DNA of 64,000 nucleotides from Acinetobacter sp. YWS30-1 (GCF_033558715.1 NZ_CP114606.1:1054001-1118000), one strand, 5' to 3'. Positions 18,479-27,692 are shown, counted from the first letter of the stretch. Notes: generated from the sequence alone by a model not told the origin. Program-made: numbers and translations.

Positions 18479-19285
18479 TTAAACCGATTCAGGTTCACCG
18501 AATAAATCACGGAAAGCATGATCTGGGCGTGGCTGTTTCATGAAACTTTCACCGACCAGGAAAGCATGAATATCATGTTCCTGCATCATCGCAACATCAG
18601 CAGGGGTCGCAATACCGCTTTCAGTGACCAGCAGGCGTGAAGGATCCAGTAATTTTTTCAGACGTAGTGATGTATTCAGGTCGACATCAAAAGTTTTTAA
18701 ATTACGGTTGTTCACACCCAGTAGACAACGATCAGAAAGTTTTAAAGCACGCCCTAATTCTTCTTCATCATGCACTTCAACCAGTACATCCAGATTATGC
18801 TCAAACGCAGTTTTAGACATTTCTTCTAACTGCTGATCAGACAGACAGGCCACGATCAGCAAGATACAGTCTGCATGTAGTGCACGCGCTTCAATCACGC
18901 CATAAGGATCGATCAGGAAATCTTTACGCAGCGCAGGCAAGTCACAGTGTGAACGGGCAATCTGAATATTTTCATCAGCACCCTGGAAAAAATCCACATC
19001 AGTAAGTACAGATAAACAGGCAGCGCCGGCATCCTGATATTGCGCTGCAATTTCTGCAGGATTAAAGTTTTCACGAATCACGCCTTTGGACGGAGAAGCC
19101 TTTTTAATTTCAGCGATTACACCCGGACGTTTAGACATTAAAGATTGAGCAAAACCACGTATAGGTGTCGCAGCTTGAGCCAACTCTTCTATATCTTTAT
19201 AGCTTTTCTGCTTCAGACGGAGAGCGAACTCTTCTTTCTTACGATCAACAATTTTACCCAGAATTGTATTTGCGATATCAACCAT
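18479..19285 (-). CDS. trpC: Indole-3-glycerol phosphate synthase
   Basis: TrpC closes the indole ring in tryptophan synthesis, converting CdRP to indole-3-glycerol phosphate. The 268-residue monofunctional TIM barrel carries AEIKKASPSKG near residue 60, LRKDFLID, LLIVACL and GVNNRNL, all standard. It is not fused to TrpF, unlike the E. coli enzyme. It is the last gene of trpGDC, starting 20 bases after trpD, and ends at a strong bidirectional terminator. Confidence 0.98.
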   Translation of the reverse strand: MVDIANTILGKIVDRKKEEFALRLKQKSYKDIEELAQAATPIRGFAQSLMSKRPGVIAEIKKASPSKGVIRENFNPAEIAAQYQDAGAACLSVLTDVDFFQGADENIQIARSHCDLPALRKDFLIDPYGVIEARALHADCILLIVACLSDQQLEEMSKTAFEHNLDVLVEVHDEEELGRALKLSDRCLLGVNNRNLKTFDVDLNTSLRLKKLLDPSRLLVTESGIATPADVAMMQEHDIHAFLVGESFMKQPRPDHAFRDLFGEPESV

Positions 19286-19305
19286 GATTCAAATTCCTGA
19301 CCGTA

Positions 19306-20370
19306 TTAAGCTTCGTATTGTTTGATGGTTTTGGTGAATTCAGAGAGCACGCTCATTTTTTCCAGCGCCTGACCTCCATAAATAATATCGTGAGCCAGTG
19401 CTACACCTTGCTTATAGCTTGAAGTCAGACCAGAAACATAAATACCAGCACCGGCATTTAGGGCAATCATATTGGCAGCCTTATGACCGATCTCAGATTT
19501 CTTCTTGCCTAAGGCATCTTTAATCAGAGCCAGACTTTCTGCTGAGCTTTCAATAATTAAACCAGTTAAGGTTTGCGATTCAATATCGACCTGTTCAGGA
19601 ATGATTTCCCATTCAGTGATTTTACCGTTTTTCAGCTCAGCCACATGGGTAGAGGAAGCCAGACTAATTTCATCTAAGCCATCACGTGAATGTACGACCA
19701 TCACATGTTCAGCACCGAGCTGTTTCATGACTTCTGCAATCGGGCGGCAAAGTTCATTGGAAAATACCCCAATGACCAAACGTTTTACGCCGGCCGGATT
19801 CGTAAGCGGGCCGAGCAGGTTGAAAATACTACGAATACCCACTTCTTTACGTGGACCAATCGCATATTTCATGGCTTTGTGATGGTTTGGCGCAAACAGG
19901 AAGCCCACACCGATATCACGGATACAGCGTTCGGTTTGCTGCATATTCAAATCAAGATTAATGCCTGCCTGTTCCAGTAAATCTGAAGAACCTGATTTGG
20001 TGGAAACACCACGGTTACCATGTTTGGCAATGGTTGCACCAGCTGCTGCAATTACAAAAGCAGAAGCGGTAGATACGTTAAACAGGTTTTGTCCATCACC
20101 GCCTGTACCCACGATATCCACCAGATGAGGGACATCACTGACATCGATTTTGGTTGCTAGTTCACGCATGACACGTGCTGCAGCAGTAATTTCATCAATA
20201 CTTTCGCCTTTCAGACGTAGACCCATGAGCAGAGCACCGATCTGGGCATCGGTTGCTTCGCCAGACATAATGGTGCGCATCACGTCTTCCATTTGTTCCT
20301 GAGTCAGGTGAATGTTTTTAGTAATATTGCTTAAAGCTTGTTGAATATTCATGACTTGCGTTTCGCTCAT
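19306..20370 (-). CDS. trpD: Anthranilate phosphoribosyltransferase
   Basis: TrpD joins anthranilate and PRPP. The protein is about 354 residues; the PRPP-binding signature GTGGDG and the nearby KHGNRGVS segment are intact. The ATG at 20370 overlaps the trpG stop by one base (TAATG), which favours translational coupling; an internal ATG at 20352 is an alternative start. TrpD is free of the TrpG domain, so amidotransferase and transferase are separate polypeptides, as is known in Acinetobacter. Confidence 0.97.
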   Translation of the reverse strand: MSETQVMNIQQALSNITKNIHLTQEQMEDVMRTIMSGEATDAQIGALLMGLRLKGESIDEITAAARVMRELATKIDVSDVPHLVDIVGTGGDGQNLFNVSTASAFVIAAAGATIAKHGNRGVSTKSGSSDLLEQAGINLDLNMQQTERCIRDIGVGFLFAPNHHKAMKYAIGPRKEVGIRSIFNLLGPLTNPAGVKRLVIGVFSNELCRPIAEVMKQLGAEHVMVVHSRDGLDEISLASSTHVAELKNGKITEWEIIPEQVDIESQTLTGLIIESSAESLALIKDALGKKKSEIGHKAANMIALNAGAGIYVSGLTSSYKQGVALAHDIIYGGQALEKMSVLSEFTKTIKQYEA

Positions 20371-20954
20371 TATGCGTAAATTTCAAGAAAGTTTTTAAAG
20401 ATCTGATGACCATGCTGGCTCAGGATTGATTCCGGATGGAACTGCACACCTTCAATCGGTAGTGTCTTATGTTTAATCCCCATGATTTCTTCCATAGAGC
20501 CATCTTCTTCATTGGTCCAGCAGGTCACTTCCAGGCATTCTGGTAAAGTGGTCTGATCAATCACCAGCGAGTGGTAACGCGTCGCAGAGAAAGGATTCGG
20601 TAGGTTGCTGAAAATACCTTTGTCGCTGTGATACATATCAGACAAACGCCCATGCATGACGCGTTTGGCACGAATAATATCGCCACCAAAAGCCTGACCA
20701 ATACTTTGATGCCCCAAACAAACACCGAGTAGGGGAATCTTACCGCCAAAATGCTGAATGGCAGGAATCGATATTCCCGCTTCACTTGGCGAACATGGAC
20801 CAGGACCAATCACCAGATACTTGGGTTGCCATCGCTCAATATCCTCCAATGTCACGGCATCATTGCGGACTACTTTTACTTCTTGATTCAGTTCGCCAAA
20901 ATACTGGACGATGTTATAAGTAAAGGAGTCATAGTTGTCGATCATTAGAAGCAT
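20370..20954 (-). CDS. trpG: Anthranilate synthase component II, glutamine amidotransferase
   Basis: This 194-residue class I amidotransferase supplies ammonia to TrpE, and in Acinetobacter probably also to PabB. The catalytic triad is visible: Cys in GVCLGHQSI, and His and Glu in [20 protein letters not shown] is the usual N-terminus. It heads the trpGDC operon; trpE is not in this window, consistent with the dispersed trp genes of the genus. A modest AGG ribosome site precedes the ATG. I see no leader peptide rich in Trp codons upstream. Confidence 0.97.
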   Translation of the reverse strand: MLLMIDNYDSFTYNIVQYFGELNQEVKVVRNDAVTLEDIERWQPKYLVIGPGPCSPSEAGISIPAIQHFGGKIPLLGVCLGHQSIGQAFGGDIIRAKRVMHGRLSDMYHSDKGIFSNLPNPFSATRYHSLVIDQTTLPECLEVTCWTNEEDGSMEEIMGIKHKTLPIEGVQFHPESILSQHGHQIFKNFLEIYA

Positions 20955-21525
20955 GAGCTTAACCTATTGAAATTATTGCACTTAACTGTGCTAAAGTGAT
21001 CCAGATTGAGCTTTATCGGGACTTGTTGCAAGTCTAGGGAATACACGACTAAATCGTTGATTTCATTGTGTGAAAATAAAGCACGCCTCATCATAGCAAA
21101 AAATAGCCACATCGGGCGCAATAATTTTTCAATTTTCAGCCTGGTGATTAGCTCACAGCCTTTTAAATATTTTAAATGTGCATATAAGTAATTAACTGAC
21201 GAAAAGTAAGTTTAAATAAATATTGCAGTTATTATTTTTTTAAATTAAAAATAAATAAGTTTTAAATGATTAAAATCATTATGCTGAAAAAAACATCATT
21301 TGAATAATAATGCATGGGATAAATCAAACAATGAGATCGACTATTTGAATAAAAGTGACTCAAAATAGTGATCTTTTAAAGTACACAAACCTACAGATAC
21401 CACTTTGTAATTGATAAAAATTAACCAGAATTAAACGAAATTGAATATTTTTTAAACTAAATTAGCATAAAAACGCAAATCCTCACTGAAAAGTGCTCCT
21501 ATTCTTACCTAATATGAAATCGTCG
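20955..21525. other. Long AT-rich intergenic region between trpG and glnA
   Basis: This divergent region must hold the trpG promoter on the left. Two short open frames (21006-21191 and 21493-21705) lack ribosome sites and coding character, so I do not call them. No hairpin or RNA gene stands out. The right-hand part leads into the NtrC and sigma54 sites of glnA. Confidence 0.5.
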
Positions 21526-21540
21526 CACTATTTAGGTGCG
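21526..21540 (+). promoter_or_regulatory. NtrC-type enhancer site upstream of glnA
   Basis: GCACT-ATTTA-GGTGC fits the NtrC consensus GCACY-N5-RGTGC at every specified base, and the dyad extends one base further each side. Its centre is about 180 bases upstream of the predicted start point of the sigma54 promoter, a workable enhancer distance. Confidence 0.75.
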
Positions 21541-21686
21541 CTAAAAAAATACCTGCAACAATTCTCAGGAAGAATGCTTGAATATAGTGCATTTAGTTTA
21601 AGTCACAGTATAATAGCGACAAGGTATTTTTATCTTCCTATGTTTTCTTATAAAGATTTCAAGATTTTAGATATACTTTTAAAAGT

Positions 21687-21703
21687 TGGTACGCTAATTG
21701 CTT
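21687..21703 (+). promoter_or_regulatory. Sigma54 (-24/-12) promoter of glnA
   Basis: TTGGTACGCTAATTGCT has GG at 21688-21689 and GC at 21700-21701, the strict 12-base separation, with one departure (T for C) from TGGCAC-N5-TTGC. Transcription would start near 21713. A perfect dyad (AAGTTGGTA 21684-21692, TACCAACTT 21710-21718) brackets the promoter and the start point. Confidence 0.82.
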
Positions 21704-21761
21704 AATAGATACCAACTTCTAACACGCACTTTGCGAGTGCAACAAAAAACATCGGAGCAAA

Positions 21762-23177
21762 ATGAGCATGGCGAACAAGGTCCTTCAACTCATACAAGAA
21801 AGTGGCGCGAAATGGGTCGATTTTCGCTTTACTGATACCAAGGGTAAAGAACAGCACGTTACTTATCCAGCAGACAGTATTGATGAAGATACGTTTGAAG
21901 ACGGCAAAATGTTTGACGGTTCTTCAATCGCAGGTTGGAAAGGCATCGAAGCATCGGACATGATCTTACGTCCAGATGCAGAAACAGGTTTCATCGACCC
22001 GTTCTTTGCAGAGCCAACTGTTGTTGTGACTTGTGACGTTATCGAACCATCAACTGGTCAAGGTTATGAACGTGACCCACGTTCGATTGCTCGCCGTGCA
22101 GAAGAATACCTGAAATCTACAGGTATCGGTGATACTGCATTCTTCGGTCCAGAACCAGAATTCTTCGTATTTGACGAAGTAAAATGGGACATCGACATGT
22201 CTGGCGCTCGTCATACATTGATCGCTGAAGAAGCTGCTTGGTCTACTGGTAAAGATTACGAAGCAGGTAACTCAGGTCACCGTCCACGTGTTAAAGGTGG
22301 TTATTTCCCAGTTCCTCCTGTTGATTCTCATCAAGATATGCGTGCAGACATGTGTGCAAAAATTGAAGAAATCATGGGCCCAGGTCGTGTAGAAGTGCAT
22401 CACCACGAAGTTGCATCTTGCCAGTTAGAAATTGGCGTGAGCTTCAACACAATGGTTCGTAAAGCTGACGAAGTACAACAGTTCAAATATGCTGTTTGGA
22501 ACGTTGCGCACCAATACGCTAAAACTGCAACCTTTATGCCTAAACCAATGGTAGGCGACAACGGTTCTGGTATGCACGTTCACATGTCGATCTCTAAAGA
22601 TGGCAAGAACCTGTTTGCTGGTGATGAATATGCAGGCCTTTCAGAAATGGCATTGTACTTCATCGGTGGTGTGATCAAACATGCTCGTTCATTGAATGCG
22701 ATCACTAACCCATCTACAAACTCATACAAACGTTTGGTACCTCACTTCGAAGCACCGATTATGCTTGCTTACTCAGCGCGTAACCGTTCAGCTTCTATCC
22801 GTATTCCTTATGTTTCTAGCCCTAAAGGCAAACGTATCGAAGCACGTTTCCCTGATCCAATGATGAACCCGTACCTAGGTTTCGCTGCATTGTTGATGGC
22901 GGGTATCGACGGTATCCAAAACAAGATTCACCCAGGTGAAGCTGCTGACAAGAACCTGTACGATCTTCCTCCTGAAGAAGAAGCAAAAATCCCTACAGTG
23001 GCGCACAGCCTTGAAATGGCACTTGAAGCTCTTAAAGAAGATCATGACTACCTGCTTAAAGGTGGCGTGTTCACTAAAGAAATGCTTGATGCCTATATCG
23101 AACTTAAGACTGAAGATGTACGTCGTCTGAACACGACTACTCACCCAGTTGAATTCGACATGTACTACAGCCTGTAA
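21762..23177 (+). CDS. glnA: Glutamine synthetase type I
   Basis: GlnA makes glutamine from glutamate and ammonia and is the main ammonia-assimilating enzyme. The 471-residue length is that of the dodecameric GSI-beta class. The adenylylation site appears as NLYDLPPEE near residue 400, so control by GlnE is expected. [10 protein letters not shown], the ATP-site segment NGSGMHVH and the NRSASIRIP segment are intact. Two ATGs lie two codons apart; the first is only four bases after GGAG, so the second is also possible. Nitrogen control is supported by the upstream sites. The gene is alone; ntrB and ntrC are not adjacent. Confidence 0.98.
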   Translation: MSMANKVLQLIQESGAKWVDFRFTDTKGKEQHVTYPADSIDEDTFEDGKMFDGSSIAGWKGIEASDMILRPDAETGFIDPFFAEPTVVVTCDVIEPSTGQGYERDPRSIARRAEEYLKSTGIGDTAFFGPEPEFFVFDEVKWDIDMSGARHTLIAEEAAWSTGKDYEAGNSGHRPRVKGGYFPVPPVDSHQDMRADMCAKIEEIMGPGRVEVHHHEVASCQLEIGVSFNTMVRKADEVQQFKYAVWNVAHQYAKTATFMPKPMVGDNGSGMHVHMSISKDGKNLFAGDEYAGLSEMALYFIGGVIKHARSLNAITNPSTNSYKRLVPHFEAPIMLAYSARNRSASIRIPYVSSPKGKRIEARFPDPMMNPYLGFAALLMAGIDGIQNKIHPGEAADKNLYDLPPEEEAKIPTVAHSLEMALEALKEDHDYLLKGGVFTKEMLDAYIELKTEDVRRLNTTTHPVEFDMYYSL

Positions 23178-23199
23178 TTCTGACCTGAATTTCACTGTA

Positions 23200-23230
23200 A
23201 AAAAGACCCGCCTTTGTGCGGGTTTTTTTT
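23200..23230 (+). terminator. Terminator of glnA
   Basis: ACCCGC and GCGGGT pair around CTTTGT and are followed by eight T, 29 bases after the stop. Confidence 0.9.
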
Positions 23231-23264
23231 GTATGATGCTGTTATTGATCAAAGATATGAAGTT

Positions 23265-23540
23265 ATGGCACAACGTAAAAGATATACCGGCTTTTTGCCC
23301 TGGATTGATCCGCAGGATCATAGCAAAGGCTTTAAACTGAATTTTTCTGAAGTGACCTATGTAGAAGTCGCGCGTACACCTGAAGGCTATAAGCAGGTTG
23401 AGTTTGTGGCATTACGTCATCCTGAGTTGGCTCTGGACTATGACTACCCACAAAGTTTTTATCTCACCACAGATGGCATGATTTTGAAAAAGCTGCCAAA
23501 TGGAAAATATGAAGTGATTGCCAAGACAGATAATGCCTAA
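23265..23540 (+). CDS. Conserved-looking hypothetical protein upstream of ubiC
   Basis: A 91-residue soluble protein that I do not recognise. It is rich in aromatic and charged residues (GFLPWIDPQDHSKGF near the N-terminus) and has no signal peptide or membrane segment. I take ATG 23265, because the longer frame to 23214 begins inside the glnA terminator. Its stop overlaps the ubiC start region (ATG 23533), so it is probably the first gene of a unit with ubiC and ubiA. That position hints at a link to ubiquinone synthesis but proves nothing. Confidence 0.7.
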   Translation: MAQRKRYTGFLPWIDPQDHSKGFKLNFSEVTYVEVARTPEGYKQVEFVALRHPELALDYDYPQSFYLTTDGMILKKLPNGKYEVIAKTDNA

Positions 23541-24054
23541 TCGTGAAGTTGATAACGTTGTGAGTGTAAAATTCAAAAAATCGCATGGACCGCAGATACC
23601 TGCCGCGCTTCGAGAATGGCTGTATGCCTCAGGATCATTGACGCAGCAATTAACGGATCTGGCTGGTGGGGAATTCCGGGTAGAACCACAGCAAGAGCAT
23701 TTTCAGCGTCTGGAATTCGTAGATGCAAGGTGGATGCAGATGCCACATCAGCATACGTCCTGGGTGAGAGAAAGCTATTTATATGGCTGTGAAGAACAGC
23801 CTTGGGTCAAAGCAAAAAGTATATTTCCAATTTTAAGCCTACAAAAACGTGCGCGGATATTCCAGCATATTGGATCGAAGCCGATTGGCTGGCTATTATT
23901 CCAGCGTACCAATCCACAGTGTGAGCGACGTGTGATTTATCTGGAAGAGGGCTGGACCCGCCAGAGCTGCTATACTTGGCATGGTTGTAAATTTATCGTA
24001 CAAGAAACGTTTTTACCGGCATTTGAACACTTTATACAAAATCAACAGGCTTAA
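23533..24054 (+). CDS. ubiC: Chorismate lyase
   Basis: UbiC releases pyruvate from chorismate to give 4-hydroxybenzoate, the first committed step of ubiquinone synthesis. The protein is about 173 residues from ATG 23533, which overlaps the end of the preceding gene; a TTG five codons upstream is an alternative. WVRESYLYG and the LLFQ segment match the family's core, and the substrate-binding Arg is expected in VRESYL. The next gene, ubiA, uses the product and begins six bases after this stop, so the pair is almost certainly an operon. Confidence 0.88.
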   Translation: MPNREVDNVVSVKFKKSHGPQIPAALREWLYASGSLTQQLTDLAGGEFRVEPQQEHFQRLEFVDARWMQMPHQHTSWVRESYLYGCEEQPWVKAKSIFPILSLQKRARIFQHIGSKPIGWLLFQRTNPQCERRVIYLEEGWTRQSCYTWHGCKFIVQETFLPAFEHFIQNQQA

Positions 24055-24060
24055 CTTGAT

Positions 24061-24939
24061 ATGGCAACTGCACAAGCAATTACTTGGCGTGAACGTCTGA
24101 GCGCCTATTATTATCTTTGTCGTTTTGATAAACCAATTGGCACAGAGCTGGTCTTTTGGCCGACCATGTGGGCGCTATGGGTCGCAGCAAAAGGAATCCC
24201 TGATCTCAGTATTCTGGTGCTGATGATTCTAGGTGTAATTTTTATGCGCGCAGCGGGTTGTGCCATTAATGACTTTGCCGACCGTAAAGTGGATGCGCAT
24301 GTCGAGCGTACCAAAACTCGTCCACTGGCAACTGGCATCATTAGTGGTAAAGAAGCGGTGATGGTCTTTCTAGTGCTCGTCGCAGCCAGTGCCTGCCTGT
24401 TATTTTTCCTACCGATTGAAACCTTTTACTGGTCATTTGGCGCGTTATTTTTAGCGTTCATTTATCCATTTATGAAACGCTATACCCATTTGCCGCAGGT
24501 ATTTTTGGGAGCTGCGTTTTCCTGGTCCATTCCTATGGCCTATACCGCAGTGGGACAGACACCGGACTTAACTTGTTGGCTTCTCTATTTTGGCAATCTG
24601 GCTTGGACCGTGGCCTATGACACGCAATATGCGATTACCGATCGTGAGTATGATTTAAAGATTGGCGTAAAATCCACAGCCATTTTATTTGGTCAGCATG
24701 ATATTCAGATCATTAGTACCTTACAGGCTCTAAGTCTGGTCTTGATTGGCTCAGCATTATGGATTGAGGATTTGCTGATTCCATTTGGTCTGATGGGGCT
24801 TCTAGCCGTCGCAATTGATTTTATTTACCAATGGTCAAAAACTCGAGATAAGGACCCGCAACGCTGTTTCTGGGCTTTCCGTCATAACCGTTGGGTGGGG
24901 CTGATGATTTTCCTTGGAATCTTTGCCGCGCTTCTGTAA
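24061..24939 (+). CDS. ubiA: 4-hydroxybenzoate polyprenyltransferase
   Basis: UbiA attaches the polyprenyl chain to 4-hydroxybenzoate in the inner membrane. The 292-residue protein has about eight or nine membrane helices and both Asp-rich motifs: NDFADRKVD near residue 70 and DTQYAITDREYD near 190. FDKPIGTELVFWPTMWALW is the usual N-terminal segment. It directly follows ubiC and ends at a strong terminator. Confidence 0.97.
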   Translation: MATAQAITWRERLSAYYYLCRFDKPIGTELVFWPTMWALWVAAKGIPDLSILVLMILGVIFMRAAGCAINDFADRKVDAHVERTKTRPLATGIISGKEAVMVFLVLVAASACLLFFLPIETFYWSFGALFLAFIYPFMKRYTHLPQVFLGAAFSWSIPMAYTAVGQTPDLTCWLLYFGNLAWTVAYDTQYAITDREYDLKIGVKSTAILFGQHDIQIISTLQALSLVLIGSALWIEDLLIPFGLMGLLAVAIDFIYQWSKTRDKDPQRCFWAFRHNRWVGLMIFLGIFAALL

Positions 24940-24961
24940 CTGCACCTTGTCGATTCATAAC

Positions 24962-24990
24962 AAAAGCATCCTATAAGGGTGCTTTTTTTT
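24962..24990 (+). terminator. Terminator of the ubiC-ubiA unit
   Basis: AAAAGCA.CC and GG.TGCTTTT pair around TATAA and are followed by a run of T. Confidence 0.85.
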
Positions 24991-25045
24991 ATGCTTAATT
25001 CAAGATTCTTCATGAAAATCATAAACAACAATAAGGGATTAGAAT

Positions 25046-26296
25046 ATGAATAATGTAGTGAAAAACGGTTTCAAAAAAACCTGCCTGGCAGTGGTATGTT
25101 CCATGTCATTGTTCATGACTGCGTGTAATGACGATGATAATGATTCGTTCCGACCCCAGGAAAGGGTGTTTTTAAGTCAACAGTCTTATGATGAGGATAC
25201 CTTGCCTGAAGCGGCGGATATTCAAGTCATACGCTATAATATGCCAAACGTAAATGGTGAACGGGCTGAAGCGACAGCCATGGTGTTTTATCCAAATACA
25301 CCTCAACCTCAAGACGGATGGAGGGTGGTGGTTTGGGAACATGGCACGGTGGGTAGCGGTGATTCTTGTGCACCAAGTAATAACCAGCTGAATAATAATT
25401 TTAGAGGACTGGCCAGCAGCTTGCTTGCACAGGGATATGTGATTGTTGCACCCGATTATGAAGGATTAGGTACTCGGGGGATTCATCCTTATTTAAATTT
25501 AAAGAGTGCTGCACAATCGGCTATCTATGCAGTAAGAGCCTTTAAAGAACAACAAGGAAATCGATTTAATGGTGCTTGGGTCTCAGTGGGACAATCCCAG
25601 GGAGGACACGCATCACTTGCCACAGCCCAGTTTGCCGATGAAGATCCAAATTATAAGGCGGCAGTTGCAGCAGCTCCGGCCTCAAGTCTGGGCTATATTA
25701 TCAGTGAAGTAGCACCGCAAGCGCTCAGAGCTTTGGTTGAGGCTGGGCAAGATAATGCTGCGAAAGCGGTCTATGCAGAATTACTGGCATATGCGGCTTA
25801 TGTGGCTGTAGGGATTAAAGCTTATGAACCAGGCTTTAACTATCGCAATATATTCTCAAGCCGTGCAGGGATTGTTGCTGAAAAGGCGGAAGGGACGACT
25901 GGAGAAAATGGACTTTGTTTAGGGCCGCTGATTACTGAATATATGCAAGATATTGATGATTATCTAGTGAATAATCCAGAAAAAACGGTCGTGGACTATC
26001 CGGGATTAGTAGAAAACTTCCAGAATAATTCGTCGGTTGAAAAGTTCCTTAAGAATAATCAGCCTGCAACTGAAAAAATTAATGTTCCTGTGATGATCAT
26101 TCAAGGTACTGCAGATATGGCTGTTCCGTATCCAGTGACAAATACATTACAACAAGGCTTGAAAGATATGGGAACCACAGTTAATTTTGTAGAGGTAGAG
26201 AATGCTTCACATACCGAGGCTATTGTAGAAAGCAGAACCCAGCTGCTGACCTTCATCAATACCTATATGCCTTCAGGTATTTCTGTCAGTCCTTAA
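25046..26296 (+). CDS. Lipoprotein alpha/beta hydrolase (secretory-lipase-like)
   Basis: This 416-residue exported lipoprotein has a lipobox MTAC (Cys at about 27) followed by an Asp/Asn-rich stretch, NDDDNDS, which as an acidic +2 region could affect sorting. The alpha/beta-hydrolase fold shows the oxyanion segment EHGTVGSGDSC, the nucleophile elbow GQSQGG, the acid in QGTADMAVPY and the His in NASHTEA. This matches the LIP/secretory lipase group that acts on esters or triglycerides. Substrate is unknown. It is a single gene with a strong ribosome site and its own terminator. Confidence 0.87.
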   Translation: MNNVVKNGFKKTCLAVVCSMSLFMTACNDDDNDSFRPQERVFLSQQSYDEDTLPEAADIQVIRYNMPNVNGERAEATAMVFYPNTPQPQDGWRVVVWEHGTVGSGDSCAPSNNQLNNNFRGLASSLLAQGYVIVAPDYEGLGTRGIHPYLNLKSAAQSAIYAVRAFKEQQGNRFNGAWVSVGQSQGGHASLATAQFADEDPNYKAAVAAAPASSLGYIISEVAPQALRALVEAGQDNAAKAVYAELLAYAAYVAVGIKAYEPGFNYRNIFSSRAGIVAEKAEGTTGENGLCLGPLITEYMQDIDDYLVNNPEKTVVDYPGLVENFQNNSSVEKFLKNNQPATEKINVPVMIIQGTADMAVPYPVTNTLQQGLKDMGTTVNFVEVENASHTEAIVESRTQLLTFINTYMPSGISVSP

Positions 26297-26300
26297 TCCT

Positions 26301-26324
26301 AAAAGGAGCTTCGGCTCCTTTTTT
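26301..26324 (+). terminator. Terminator of the lipoprotein hydrolase gene
   Basis: AAAAGGAGC, a TTCG tetraloop and GCTCCTTTTTT form a very stable hairpin directly after the stop codon. Confidence 0.92.
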
Positions 26325-26407
26325 ATTCCTTGTGATGCTAGGCCTTGAGCAATCATTTAAGTTTGTTATAGTGACTTAGGATTATAGGTTATGAGTATAG
26401 GCTTGTT

Positions 26408-26668
26408 ATGTCGGAACAGACAAAACCCCGCAGTATCAAAAAACTGCTTATCTTTGGAACCCTGGCTTTATGTGTTCCGATTTTTTTAGTGACGATGGCA
26501 TTTTTGGCTGTTAATAGTGATGCAAAAAATCAGGAAAAATATAAACAGCAACAGGCGGATATGATTGCCCGGATTGAAGCACGCGAAGCAGCTGAAAAAT
26601 CAAAGGCAGAGCAGGAGGCTCAAGCAACTCAAGCTGCTTCCGAAGCTGAAACAAATTCCTCTCATTAA
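26408..26668 (+). CDS. Small single-span membrane protein with coiled-coil tail
   Basis: An 86-residue protein I do not recognise. One hydrophobic helix spans about residues 12-34, with a positively charged N-terminus (RSIKK), so it probably anchors in the inner membrane with the tail outside. The remaining 50 residues are rich in Glu, Lys, Gln and Ala and should form a helix or coiled coil. It converges on the DUF2726 gene with only five bases between the stops and no visible terminator. Confidence 0.65.
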   Translation: MSEQTKPRSIKKLLIFGTLALCVPIFLVTMAFLAVNSDAKNQEKYKQQQADMIARIEAREAAEKSKAEQEAQATQAASEAETNSSH

Positions 26669-26673
26669 ACTAT

Positions 26674-27117
26674 TTATCTCAAATCTCTTTGTAGCTGCCG
26701 GATCGTTGGGATTTCAGTGTAGCGGACGACCGTATAGCCGGCAGCAATCAGCATCGCATCGCGTTCCGCATCTTCCTGTTCCTTTCCAATATGGGTTGGA
26801 TCATCCAATTCTATAATCGCCACTACATTATATTCCCGGTCCATCACCACAAAATCGGTCACTTTACGGTTGAACTTGCTGCGCATTTTCATATTGTCAT
26901 GTGTGATCAAAGCACTAAATGCGACCTGTGCCAGAATGTGATGATGCGGAAAAGCATCTTTCAGGCGAGTAAACATCTTGCTTTCGAAAGCTGTAATGAC
27001 ACGCTTGGGATAGAATTTCTTCTGGCGGGTAAACAGATGGGGGAAGAGCAGGCAAATTAAGGCAAAGCTTGCCAGACAGCCAATCACAAAGAATATAAAC
27101 TGACTCAAATCAAACAC
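26674..27117 (-). CDS. DUF2726-family protein with N-terminal membrane anchor
   Basis: This 147-residue protein has a hydrophobic helix at about 5-25 and then a DUF2726 domain. The domain shows VTDFVVMDREYN, IIELDDPTH and a Lys in HIGKEQEDAERD. That D, ExD and K pattern looks like the PD-(D/E)xK nuclease superfamily, to which I believe DUF2726 is related. A membrane-anchored nuclease-like protein is unusual, and no activity is established. It has its own start just left of a tRNA terminator. Confidence 0.75.
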   Translation of the reverse strand: MFDLSQFIFFVIGCLASFALICLLFPHLFTRQKKFYPKRVITAFESKMFTRLKDAFPHHHILAQVAFSALITHDNMKMRSKFNRKVTDFVVMDREYNVVAIIELDDPTHIGKEQEDAERDAMLIAAGYTVVRYTEIPTIRQLQRDLR

Positions 27118-27140
27118 GGATCATAAAAGAGAAAAGAATA

Positions 27141-27171
27141 AAAAAACCCACTTCGCAATGAGTGGGTTTTT
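27141..27171 (-). terminator. Terminator of tRNA-Asn pair 1
   Basis: AACCCACT and AGTGGGTT pair around TCGCAATG. On the minus strand it is followed by a T run just past the last tRNA. Confidence 0.88.
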
Positions 27172-27179
27172 CAGAATCT

Positions 27180-27255
27180 TGGCTCTCCCACCTGGGCTCG
27201 AACCAGGGACCTGCGGATTAACAGTCCGTCGCTCTACCGACTGAGCTATGGGAGA
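27180..27255 (-). tRNA. tRNA-Asn (GTT), pair 1, distal gene
   Basis: 76 bases including an encoded CCA. The anticodon loop reads CTGTTAA, so the anticodon is GTT. Acceptor stem 5' TCTCCCA pairs with TGGGAGA, the discriminator is G, and GGTTCGAGCCC is the T arm. It is transcribed after its partner, six bases away. Confidence 0.97.
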
Positions 27256-27261
27256 ATAGAT

Positions 27262-27337
27262 TGGCTCTCCAACCTGGGCTCGAACCAGGGACCTGCGGAT
27301 TAACAGTCCGTCGCTCTACCGACTGAGCTATTGGAGA
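27262..27337 (-). tRNA. tRNA-Asn (GTT), pair 1, proximal gene
   Basis: 76 bases with encoded CCA and anticodon GTT. The acceptor stem differs from its partner by a compensated pair: TCTCCAA with TTGGAGA. The rest of the molecule appears identical. Confidence 0.97.
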
Positions 27338-27348
27338 ATCTGCAAGCG

Positions 27349-27376
27349 ATTATAGAGAGATTTAAAAAGGGGTCAA
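27349..27376 (-). promoter_or_regulatory. Sigma70-type promoter of tRNA-Asn pair 1
   Basis: On the minus strand TTGACC (27371-27376) and TATAAT (27349-27354) are separated by 16 bases, 12 bases before the first tRNA. Confidence 0.8.
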
Positions 27377-27573
27377 GGCACTTTTATAAAAAAGCTGAAA
27401 AAACTGAATCAAGTGTTTTAAAAATAATCAAAAATGATTGTAGTTCAAAATGTTATGTTTATGTAAACCCAGATTAAGGGTAGAGGGGTTGCGTGATTAT
27501 TCGCTGCCATGGTTGAGAGTCGCTAAAATTATAAACAAGACTCATATAGATATTTAATCCCAAAAAGATAGAC
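27377..27573. other. Unique spacer between the two tRNA-Asn repeats
   Basis: No coding frame, hairpin or third tRNA is visible. It is not part of the duplication. Confidence 0.55.
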
Positions 27574-27575
27574 AT

Positions 27576-27609
27576 AAAAAAACCCACTTCGCAATGAGTG
27601 GGTTTTTTT
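27576..27609 (-). terminator. Terminator of tRNA-Asn pair 2
   Basis: Same hairpin as in copy 1. It ends the second pair, making two independent transcription units. Confidence 0.88.
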
Positions 27610-27616
27610 AGAATCT

Positions 27617-27692
27617 TGGCTCTCCCACCTGGGCTCGAACCAGGGACCTGCGGATTAACAGTCCGTCGCTCTACCGACTGAGCTATGGGAGA
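27617..27692 (-). tRNA. tRNA-Asn (GTT), pair 2, distal gene
   Basis: 76 bases with encoded CCA, anticodon GTT, and the TCTCCCA/TGGGAGA acceptor stem. Identical to 27180-27255 as far as I can read. Confidence 0.97.

Larger units (their letters stand above)
27138..27342. repeat. Direct repeat copy 1: terminator plus tRNA-Asn pair
   Basis: About 205 bases that recur almost unchanged at 27574-27779. It comprises the terminator hairpin and two tRNA-Asn genes; the only difference I see is a one- or two-base change after the terminator T run. Confidence 0.93.

Noticed and set aside
21006..21705. Short open frames in the trpG-glnA gap (21006-21191 and 21493-21705)
   Set aside because: No ribosome site and biased composition; the second overlaps the NtrC and sigma54 sites of glnA.
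22875..23321. A 148-codon frame antisense to the end of glnA
   Set aside because: It is a shadow of a highly expressed gene with strong codon bias and crosses the glnA terminator.
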